Shown piece after piece: positions 55,607 to 64,000 of a stretch of 64,000 bases of DNA. The stretch's first letter is position 1; each line of letters begins with the position of its first letter. Position numbers and translations under genes: made by a program. Location: positions 5,688,963 through 5,752,962 of the forward strand of contig JAQFVV010006208.1 of NCBI GenBank assembly GCA_028023455.1. Direction: 5' to 3'. The notes under the pieces were generated by a model that worked only from the letters and a program-made list of their open reading frames with translations, did no database searches and was not told where the DNA came from. Source of the stretch: Epiperipatus broadwayi. Taxonomy: Eukaryota; Onychophora; Udeonychophora; Euonychophora; Peripatidae.

Positions 55607-55879
55607 CTTTAATAGTAAGACACTCCTATTTTCAAAGTATACATTAATAAATTCAAAGAAAACAGTGCATAGAAAATTTGGATTTGATTGAATTTAATCA
55701 AATTGTTATATCATTAGATGGAGTATGGCTAAACAACTTTGTCTTTCTTCTTCATGATAATTCAATTAGATCTATATTTGAACAGCAGTATTTGAGAGAG
55801 AAAAAGAATGTATGATAACAGAACAGAAATGATTCATGATTAAGTAATGATTACTCTATTATATATAATAAGGTCCTGA

Positions 55880-56330
55880 GAAATATTCACCGTTCTCACT
55901 AGTGCTGTGTAAAACTGTAAGGATACTCTTGTTCCAGATACAAAATAGAGACTTTGAGAAAATAAGAATGACTGTCTTATTTTCAAACTTAAATGCACTT
56001 ATATGAGCCAATCTTAAGTGTCTAGAAATGAGAGCATGAATATATAAATCATTCACTTTAAATCCATTTCTTTTTTTAATAATCTTATTAGCGTTTATGA
56101 AATATTATAATTTACTTTGTGCTAATATTAGATGTTAAATTATGTAATAATCAATAAATTTTTCGAGCATAGTATTTAGATTGTAATTATATCAAAGGTA
56201 GATAGTCATTCTTATTTTCACAAAGTCTCTGTCTTGTGTCTGAAGCGAGACTATCATTGCGATTTTTAAAGCTTGATGGCGCTAGTGATTACCTTTGATA
56301 TAATTCTAATCTAAACAGTATGCTTGTAAA
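55880..56330. mobile_element. family E fold-back element, copy 3
   Basis: GAATGACTGTCTTATTTTC, CACTTATATGAGCCAATC and GAGAGCATGAA on the left; inverted GATAGTCATTCTTATTTTC with TCTTGTGTCTGAAGCGAG on the right. More diverged than the 46.4 and 49.3 kb copies. Confidence 0.6.
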
Positions 56331-56334
56331 ATTT

Positions 56335-56655
56335 ATTCACTATTACAACTTTAAAATTGTTATTCTGGTCGCACTTGAAAGCTTATGAAAAAACATTTTA
56401 AATTAATTTATTATTGGGAAAGATTTGATCCGAGAATCAAATTATCCTTATTACTAATTATCCTTATAGTAGTCTCATTAATCAAGACAATTATTTTATT
56501 AAAAAGTGGCTATCACAATTAACAAGACACTAGACAAATTCTGGATATTGCTGGCATTGATTTAAATGAAAATTGTTTTTGTTTAGGGCACCTATATATA
56601 GCATGCTCTTTGTTAGCTAACTCTGGGTCATGTGCAGTGTAAGTATACATATAGT
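56335..56655. other. AT-rich DNA, nothing recognised
   Basis: No supported feature between the family E copy and the LINE fragment. Confidence 0.5.
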
Positions 56656-56659
56656 ATAA

Positions 56660-56930
56660 TTTTAAAAAATGCATCATCATCCTCAACCATTATCAGTCCA
56701 CTGCATGATGAAGGTCTCTCCAAGTTCAATCCATCTTCTCTGATCTTTAGCTTCTCTTCTCCATATCACCTCTGCATACTTTCTTCATTTCATCCATCCA
56801 TCTCACTTATGGTCTCTTTCTGGTTCTTTTACATTCTCTTAGAATCCAGTTTAAGATTTCAGTTGTCCATCTATTATCATCTCTTCTAGCAATATGTCCA
56901 GCCCAACTCCACTTCAGTCTTTTAAATGTA
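56660..56930 (-). pseudogene. RTE-type LINE 3' end fragment
   Basis: Antisense copy reaching further upstream than most: the minus strand encodes LKWSWAGHIARR near 56880-56930, then the KRP..VRWMDE and RWIELGE stretches, and ends at the CATCATCATCC repeat near 56672. Confidence 0.8.
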
Positions 56931-57254
56931 TTTAAATAATGTAAAAATTGTATCTTACAATCCTATCTATGCTGATTATTTGTTCATAAAATATTTTTAT
57001 GTACAAATCAGAATTGGATTCATAAGTAAAAAGCTTGCACACAAGTGGCTATATCTGCTAATGTATATGTATTTATTTTTACTTTTGCCTGTTAAGCTAA
57101 TGTCCTAATTAAACATATTTAGAATTTATTATATACTTTGTATTAAAGTGTCTACTAATACAAATTCCATCAATGGAACATAATTTTAAACTCTTCCTTA
57201 AAGATTTTAATCATAATGTAGACTGATAATGTATATTTTTACTAAAATATGATG

Positions 57255-57790
57255 TAGTTAGATGGGTTTGAACACAGATTTTCAAGCTCCCTTCAGCTAT
57301 CCACTCCATCTTCTATAACCAATACCCATGACCACATACACGCGAAAAAGATAAATGATCTCCAATATATGTATTTCGTGCTTAACTAGCACTTATCAAT
57401 TGGTTCAAATCATCATCTCCCACACACACATATAATCACTGCTCAGTTTATATTAAGATAGCCAATCTTCAAACTTTAATGGACAGGCTTCAATCTTCTC
57501 CATCCTCCAACTCTTCAGCCATCCATATTATTGAAAATCTGATGATAAAAAATCTCAAAGCCCTTATTAATGTGAGGAGATGATGATCTGGACCATCTGA
57601 TGAGTGCTGCTTCAGCACAAAATATATATATATATATTGGAGATCATTTATCTTTTTCACGCGTATATAGTCGTGTATCTGTTATGTAAAATGAAGTGGA
57701 TAGCTGAAAAAGTTGAAAGTCTGTGTTCAAATCTCATCTAATTATATCTAAAGTTCAGTATGTAAAATATACTTGTATTCAAATATAAAA
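57255..57790. mobile_element. family B fold-back element, copy 13
   Basis: GGGTTTGAACACAGATTTTC starts the left arm; the right arm ends with GTGTTCAAATCTC and the tail AAAGTTCAGTATGTAAAATA. Flanks TAAAATATGATG and TAAAATATAATG (11 of 12) are a likely target duplication. Both hammerheads are decayed (TTGATAA in the left arm; AAAA for GAAA in the right). Confidence 0.82.
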
Positions 57791-57799
57791 TATAATGGT

Positions 57800-58490
57800 G
57801 AAAACTAATACTAAAAGATATTTTTTTATCGCCTGAAAGCATAAATCGATAGACCATCACACCTTTTAGACTAAAGAATTATATGCTTACATAAATGTTT
57901 ATTTGTAAAGGTGTGAATATAATTATGCAAAGTTAAATTTCTTCAAATACACACAAAAACACATTTTTGAACTATTAGCAAGTGTTAACCAATAAGAGAG
58001 TATTTATACTTTTTTTAAAAATAATCAATTTGTTATAAACGAATTATTTTTTAAAAGGTTGCAAAGTTTATGTTTATATTAAATTGATACTTTTGACACT
58101 GCAATTTCCTGTTTCATGCTAAATAATACAGTATTTATTATTATTTGTCATGATTATATTTTTTTTCGTGATTACATATCTGAGTGGAAAAAAATATTAA
58201 TGTAAGCATAATTTACGCAAAAAAATATTAAAATCCTGGTTATGCCTCGTGAAGTATGCTTAATAGTAGTCATTATAAAAAGAAATTATTTTTCATTTAA
58301 CTGTTAATTGAAAAACATATGTGTATATTTTGAAAATCTGTCTTAAAGTTAAAGAATCTATAATTACTGTCATTGTATTTACCAATGATTTTTAATTGTA
58401 TTTACCCAGACTTTTAATTGTATTTATTAAACAAAAAAATTATATTTCTAAATAAGTATGCTTAATTAAATAAATGGGTATATTTATAGA
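57800..58490. other. AT-rich DNA, nothing recognised
   Basis: No supported feature. Confidence 0.5.
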
Positions 58491-58499
58491 AAATATTTT

Positions 58500-58602
58500 G
58501 TTTTTCATGGGTCACAGCATCGGCCGGGAAGCGAACCCGCTAACTCGGGACAACTGCTTGTAAGGCGGCTGTGCTGACCACTCGACCACCAACGCTTGAC
58601 AA
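58500..58602 (-). mobile_element. tRNA-derived SINE, copy 3
   Basis: Minus strand: TTGTCAAGCGTTGGTGGTCG, A-box TGGTCGAGTGGTCA (complement 58575-58588), B-box GGTTCGCTTCC (complement 58527-58537), CTGTGACCCATGAAAAA. It keeps more CpG than copy 1, suggesting less decay. Flanking AT-rich sequence is roughly duplicated. Confidence 0.85.
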
Positions 58603-58604
58603 AA

Positions 58605-59030
58605 ATAATTTTTTATTGCAGTGAGATGGGTTTTAGACCCAATATACATTTTGCTATATGTACATTGTATTTCATATTCTGAAGCAAACGATCTAATTAT
58701 TGTTGCATGTGGGTTTTGGTAAGCTTAATGATTTTTGAAGTGTGATTTTGTAAGAATTGGGAAAGATACTGTTTAACTAATTATAATGAAATAAAATGCA
58801 TTGTGTATACATAGAGGGTTGTTCCCTTACATAAGGCAACTAACTACCTTGTGTGCTGAATTGAAATATGCACTGAAAATGAGATATTATATTTGAAATA
58901 TATATATAATATTTTTATTTAACATATATTTTGTCACATCCATTGTTTTCCTCAGTAGACTAATTTAAATAAGTTTTTTTAATAATTTTAAAATGCATAA
59001 TTTTAAGACTTTTTTGGTTGGAAAAATTGA
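58605..59030. other. AT-rich DNA, nothing recognised
   Basis: No supported feature before the paired hAT insertions. Confidence 0.5.
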
Positions 59031-59040
59031 TCATCTAGAC

Positions 59041-59746
59041 CAGTGGTCTTCAACCTTTTTTACACCTGTGGACCGGAAAAAATAAGGATAAGATTTCACG
59101 GACTGGCAGAAGTTTACAGATAAATTTTCTTAAAGATATAAACTGCTTAGCCTTAGATGAGCATAATTGTTATAACTGACCAAAACAGCACACTAGTTAC
59201 TGTGTATTGTAATGGTGTTGCTTACCTTCACATGCTGAATACTCTTTCTCAAGTTGCACAGTCATACTGCTATAGAAAACAGTACAATAACAATCGTTCT
59301 TATTCACCTGAATATTGGGAAATATCACAGCTAGTGTAATTACATGACAATGATTATGATAAATGTAATATCTGTATTTAATGTTAAATATATAAGATGA
59401 AGTTATATATATGGAGTTTGTATAATAAAAAACTTTTTTTTTTTTTAATTTTGAATTTTTTTAGAAAAAGAATAAAAAATTTAACCCCCCCCCTTCATAA
59501 ACATCTGTGATAAATAGAAAAACAAATTAATTTATGTATGATTGATTAGATTTTGTTTTTGTTCTGTTCTTTTTTTTTAATCGGGTAAAAATGCGATGAA
59601 AAAATAAATAAAAATTGTTTATATTAATTAAAAATTTAAAATCTTATTATTTTGTTATTGAAAACTTTCCTGCCAGCTTAGCGCAGATTGGCAGAAAACT
59701 TCTGTGATCTGGTGACGGTCCATGGACCGGGGGTTGAAAACCACTG
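59041..59746. mobile_element. non-autonomous hAT element 1 (706 bp)
   Basis: TIRs CAGTGGTCTTCAACC and GGTTGAAAACCACTG (14 of 15) with subterminal GTGGACCGG / CCATGGACCGG. A perfect 8-bp duplication ATCTAGAC lies at 59033-59040 and 59747-59754. Interior has no transposase; the 60-codon frame at 59157 is not recognisable. Confidence 0.95.
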
Positions 59747-59754
59747 ATCTAGAC

Positions 59755-60437
59755 CAGGGGTGGCCAAGATGTCGACTGGTCAACCACAAGATCTCTGGAA
59801 GTTGATCATGAAGCTAATTGGAATACAAAATAAAAAAAGTAAAAATTCAAAATTATTCTCATTTAAAAATAATTAAATTTAAAATACCTGTTATTATTGT
59901 TGATCTCAAAAATAAACCCAGGTTGGAAGAAGCTGAAAAGAATTAAATTATTTTTATGTAACTGCTAGAGCTAAAATTCTTAAAAATGTTTAATTGCCAT
60001 AGTCATGGAGAAAAAAGTTATGAACTTTTTAAAGCACTTAGTATAGTAATTTAATAATTGGAATTTAATAAATATTTTATAAAGTGACATGGACAAATTG
60101 TAGTATTAGAGGGAGCTGAGGTAATTTAATAATAGTCATATAAAATGTCTTCAACAGTTCGTATCTTGTTGAAGAAAAATTCATCTGTTCGTATCTTCTA
60201 AAAACATCACCAATATTTCTGAGTACCTAAAAAGCCCTTAATAAGAAAAAAAAAAAAAACAATTCGTAAATACATTCTAGAAAACCCAAGACTTCAAACC
60301 GTTATTTTTTTTTCATTCCGGCAAAAATATTTTTTTTCCTGGTTTCTGGTTTGAAGTCTTGAACAAAATGTAGTCGCCTTCAGGTACACTTCCCCCCAAA
60401 ATGTAGCCCACAACATCTAAAAGTTTGGCCACCCCTG
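59755..60437. mobile_element. non-autonomous hAT element 2 (683 bp)
   Basis: TIRs CAGGGGTGGCCAA and TTGGCCACCCCTG (perfect 13 bp). The left 8-mer ATCTAGAC (59747-59754) is shared with element 1; the right is ATGTAGAC (60438-60445). Different TIR family from element 1. Confidence 0.95.
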
Positions 60438-60449
60438 ATGTAGACCATG

Positions 60450-61055
60450 TATGTATACATATGTAGCAATGCACATGTATTCTATATTATTTTTTATTCT
60501 TCTGATTTTAAACTAGTAATTTTAGCTCTGCCTTTCTAATACTATATTATCAACTGGACAGTAGTGTTTTAAATTACTATGGCAATAATAGAGTTTGATA
60601 TTTATTACAAGTTAATTGAAAATTAATCGTAGAGCGCCAATGTGGAAATTGAATACAACAATTTCATCTAGTTAACCAAACTTTTTTATTTTTATTTTAT
60701 TCGGCTGAACTATTACAGAAGTCATTAGTTTTCAAGTCTGTTATTTTACCATTGTACTAAACTGCGCAAGATTTTATATTGTTAATATTTTATATAGTTC
60801 AAAATGTGTACAACGGTCATTAGAAAATAAGCATTTACTACAAATGATATATATCTCATCACTATTTTATATCTTAAATTTCTACATTTATATTATTGCC
60901 AATTAATTATACTTAAAACAATTTATAGATAATTATTATACAATGGTTCCTTTCTTTCCCTTTTTTAAAATTTGATTAATCATTTAAAAATTTTTGTATT
61001 TTATAATAGCCCCTTTTTTAATAACTAAGGCGATATTCCAACAGTATTTGAATTA
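60450..61055. other. AT-rich DNA, nothing recognised
   Basis: No supported feature. Confidence 0.5.
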
Positions 61056-61059
61056 ATGC

Positions 61060-62040
61060 TAATCCTTGTCATTATCTTCAACCATTATCGATCCATTGCA
61101 GGATGAAGGTCTCTCCAAATTCATATTCTCCAATCTTTAGCCCCTCTTTTTTACATCACCCCAGCACACTTACATATTTCAGACATCCATCTCACATGCA
61201 TTTTCTTTCTAGGTCTTTTACTATCGGAATCCAGTTTAAAATTTCAACTGTCCATTTATTATCATTTCTTCTAGCAATATGTCCAGCTCAACTACACTTC
61301 AGTCTCTTAATTCTTTTAATGATGTTAGTAGCACTTGTTAGTTCTGTCAGCCATGTATTTTGTTTTCAATCTCTTGTTACTCTTAACATGTACCTCTCCA
61401 TACTTCATTGAGTGTTTTGAACTCTGTATTGCTCTTCTGTTATGTATCAAAGTCTCAGATTCCTAAGTAAGGAACTGATAAAGCACATTTATTAAAAATC
61501 TTTTCAAACACATTGACGTATTTCCTTTTAATATTGTTATTTCTACCAAAAGCACCTCAAGTTTAATTCTGTGATTAATTTCACCCATTAAGTTTCCATC
61601 TGCAGTAATAACCTGACAAAGATATTTGTAATTGTTAACTTTTTCTAAGTCGTCATTATCAATCTTTATTTTCTTCTTTTGAGAAAATCCATTGAACATT
61701 ACTTTAGTCTCTTTAACATTTGCCTTTAATCCTATTTTCTTACTTTCATCTGATAACTTTTGCAACATTTCCTGAGGCTCTAAAGTATTATTTGCAAAAA
61801 CAACTACATCATCTGCAAAATCTAGATGATTTAAATAATCTCCATTTACTTTCACTCCTTTAGCTTCCCATTTTAATTCACAAAACACTTGCAGCAGCAT
61901 TGATGCAAAACCTTTTGGAGATATGGAGTCACCCTGTGTTACACTGTTTTCAATGTTTTGCTTTTTAGTATCATAATGTAATATAATTGTTGCATTTTTA
62001 TAAATATTCTTCAGAATAAATAATACCATTGTTTTGAATA
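61060..62040 (-). pseudogene. RTE-type LINE reverse transcriptase, 5'-truncated
   Basis: The longest coding remnant in the window: a 188-codon open frame (62029-61463) carries VTQGDSISPKGF (residues 30-41, palm), NGDYLNHLDFADDVVVFANN with catalytic FADD at 71-74, SKKIGLKANVKETKVMF (98-112) and NYKYLCQVITADGN (133-146). Downstream, through a frameshift near 61460, comes KRLKCS-AGHIARRNDNKW and the common 3' end at 61060-61270. Fingers and endonuclease are missing. Complete RTE ORFs are about 1000 codons, so this is a dead fragment typical of target-primed 5' truncation. Confidence 0.88.
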
Positions 62041-62044
62041 ATAA

Positions 62045-62275
62045 TTGATAAACAAATTAATGTTTAAATTATTATTTATTTGTAACATTTAATCTAAAAT
62101 GCAAATTTAGTGCTTCCTACCTGAAGACAACCATTTAATTAGAAGTTGTCTCAGAAATTTGGCTGCATCATCACAACTGTTAACTGATTTTACTCCTTGT
62201 TTACATTCTGATTTCTGAAATTAGAAGAGGTGTTACTAGTCTCAGTATGAATTCTTATTGTTTTCTTATAATAAT
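62045..62275. other. no recognised feature
   Basis: Less AT-rich patch at 62115-62240, not matched to any family. Confidence 0.4.
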
Positions 62276-62280
62276 TAATA

Positions 62281-62601
62281 TAATCTATGTTCTTTATTAC
62301 TTTTTACAATGCTTTTTTATAATCCACTATTGGTGATTTTGATTGCCCCATCTATCTTCTTCAGAACTTCTACTTATATTTTCAAATCTTAACTAACTAC
62401 TAAAACTGAATTTAGCAGTTAAGATTTGGAAATCTAAATAGAAGTTCTGAAGAAGATTGCTGGGGCAATTGAAACCACCAATAGTGTATTGTAAAAAGAA
62501 CAAGTAGAAGTTCTGAAGAAGATTGCTGATGCAATTGAAACTGTCAATAGTGGGTTGTAAAAAAGCATTGTAAAAAGAAATAAAGAACATAGATGATATT
62601 A
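62281..62601. mobile_element. inverted-repeat element with two hammerhead-like motifs
   Basis: Left arm TAATCTATGTTCTTTATTAC ... TCAGAACTTCTACTT is inverted in a right arm whose centre part is duplicated (62434-62500 and 62503-62570). Right-arm motifs on the plus strand: CTGAAGA (62447), A, GATTGC-TGGG-GCAATT, GAAAC; and CTGAAGA (62513), A, GATTGC-TGAT-GCAATT, GAAAC-TGTC. The extra A before stem II matches the 14.5-kb element. Similar CTGAAGA-hairpin-GAAAC motifs are known near PLE ends (from memory). Confidence 0.6.
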
Positions 62602-62604
62602 ATA

Positions 62605-63055
62605 TTATATAGATTTGGCAATGCAATAAGAAAGTTAAGTTATTGTTTTCTTAGCAACAATATATTAGTCTTGTCATTAGAAAAGGTAAAAAGTTACAGA
62701 GGTTTAAATACATGAGTTTATTACAAATGACAAAGTTAGTTTAAGCTCATTTATTTACAATTCGTTATCTAAATAAAAAGAAAATGACTGCATATTTAAA
62801 AGTAATTTGTTATCTTAACTAGACATATTAATTATTTGGGCACTGAAATGAAAAGCTAATCATTATATTTTTCAACTGGTCTATTCTTTGTAAATGGCAC
62901 AGGATGTTTATTCATTGGCCGTCTTAATTTCTTTTTGAAAACAGTACTAAAATCACTTGCAATGAGATCTTAGATGTGTTGCTGGGATGTAAGTATCTAT
63001 TTAAAGATGTCAGCCATGAAATGGAAACATTTAAAACAGTCTAGAGTCAGAAACA
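62605..63055. other. no recognised feature
   Basis: AT-rich; no supported feature before the hAT terminus. Confidence 0.4.
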
Positions 63056-63061
63056 TTTTAG

Positions 63062-64000
63062 TAGTGTGGTGCCGAACCTATGTTACAATATTATTCTGCG
63101 TGCCGACATTATCAAAATTGGTTTAGTTATAATGGGCTTCAAAGTTATATATAATATTATAATATATAATATACACTACTATATAATATATACTTTTGAA
63201 GTCCATTATAACTGGATCTTATATTTTTGGTCATTCAGTATTTTAAAATACTTAGAATCATGTGAAAAGTACCTTTTTTAAATTTGTAATTTTTAACATG
63301 CTTATTAAAAATTATATTACAAATTATAAATTACAACTTTTTACCTATACAAAATATATAATTTAAATAAGAAAAAAATATCATGAATTCTAATATGATT
63401 AGCCATTTTTTTATTATTAAAATAAATTAATGTGAACCTTGCCCTTGTACCTCTTTGCTCAATGTGAGGTATGTAATTGGTCACTTTTAGCTTCATGCAT
63501 GCTTCTGAATGTTCAGGTGTTAGGCAACTTCTTTGTGAACTCAAAATATTTTTCATATGTGAGAAAATTTGTTCAGAGCATAAGCAGTTTTTTTCAAAGA
63601 ATTAAATCTTTCAGGTAATGATATCCAACAATTGAGAATGACAGCTGACTTTTCTAGACAGTTCCCTTCAAGAGTTTTCTGCAATTCTACAAATTTAGTT
63701 TTTCACATTTCTGATGACATTAATCTGATTAATTCCATTTCAAAACTATCAATATCCATCCACTCAAAAAGAGATAAATCAGAAGGAGTCATATTTAAAT
63801 CAATTAAGTCAGGTATGGTAAGAACAGAAAATATGGCTATGTGTATTTGGAAGTCTTCACATCATTTGGAAAATTATTCTCTGAGAGCTTCAATGTATTT
63901 TTGAAGTTTATCTTTGTTAATGTTAAATTGGTTTGCATGGGCCTTGACATTTGGAAAGTACTTGTAAGTGTTAGTTGTAATATCACACCAAAATATATCT
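63062..64000 (-). pseudogene. hAT transposase C-terminal part and 3' terminus, running off the window
   Basis: The minus strand from 64000 encodes, with stops and small frameshifts, ITTNTYKYFPNVKAHANQFN, NKDKLQKYIEAL, FPNDVKTSK, LNMTPSDLSLFEWMDIDSFE, EGNCLEKSA, then (63556-63341) SQRSCLTPEHSEACMKLKVT and NYIPHIEQ. This is the C-terminal half of ZBED5/EPM2AIP1-like (Charlie-type) hAT transposases, including the dimerisation-region block SRSCLTxEH. Near 63062-63110, AGTGTGGTGCCGAACC and GCGTGCCGAC resemble the hAT terminal sequence. The rest of the element lies beyond 64000. Confidence 0.72.

Overview
This is an AT-rich (roughly three quarters A+T by eye) animal-type nuclear DNA window, most likely from an invertebrate. 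I found no confident host protein-coding gene. It has no bacterial-style gene packing, rRNA, CRISPR array or functional tRNA gene. Nearly everything recognisable is mobile DNA: RTE-type LINE remnants, Penelope-like element (PLE) fragments, tRNA-derived SINEs, hAT elements with 8-bp target duplications, and an unusually dense set of short fold-back elements. The species cannot be fixed from sequence alone.

The main result is the fold-back set. At least four families (called A to D here; these are my labels) are scattered over about 57 kb. Members share a design: a near-palindromic body, an asymmetric 20-60 bp tail on one side, and a target-site duplication (TSD) of 12-14 bp, most often 13. I could read such TSDs for eight copies of A, all four copies of D, one copy of C, and probably one of B. 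Families B and C carry canonical type I hammerhead ribozyme (HHR) cores (CTGANGA, stem II, GAAA, short stem III, NUH), and in B the stems covary between copies. Family A carries a hammerhead-like core ending in GAAACTAGTC, with an A.A apposition where a G-C pair is normal; its stems also covary. Family D has the architecture and TSD but no hammerhead that I can see. This matches what is known of animal retrozymes and PLE terminal repeats. The window also holds three GIY-YIG endonuclease fragments and one YVDD reverse-transcriptase fragment of PLE type, so a plausible mobilising machinery sits alongside.

Layout. 0-5.6 kb: AT-rich DNA, a 114-bp direct repeat, a microsatellite-flanked repeat, and a weak promoter-like cluster near 1.4 kb. 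5.9-10 kb: D copy, A copies including the 1.6-kb multimer at 8.25-9.85 kb, and a SINE. 10-17.4 kb: LINE remnants; the 13.2-15.6 kb LINE is split by two A elements and a hairpin element; a PLE endonuclease with repeat array follows. 18-21.3 kb: D copy, PLE reverse transcriptase, an unidentified decayed coding-like stretch and a LINE tail. 22-46 kb: many B copies mixed with A, C, D, MITE-like palindromes and a 104-bp tandem array. 46.4-49.7 kb: nested family E/C fold-back with a canonical HHR, a PLE endonuclease between inverted repeats, an A copy and more family E. 51-58 kb: LINE, A, B with an 88-bp tandem array, and a hAT element containing a SINE. 58.5-64 kb: SINE, two hAT elements inserted back to back at one 8-bp site, an RTE reverse-transcriptase fragment, and a decayed hAT transposase running off the end.
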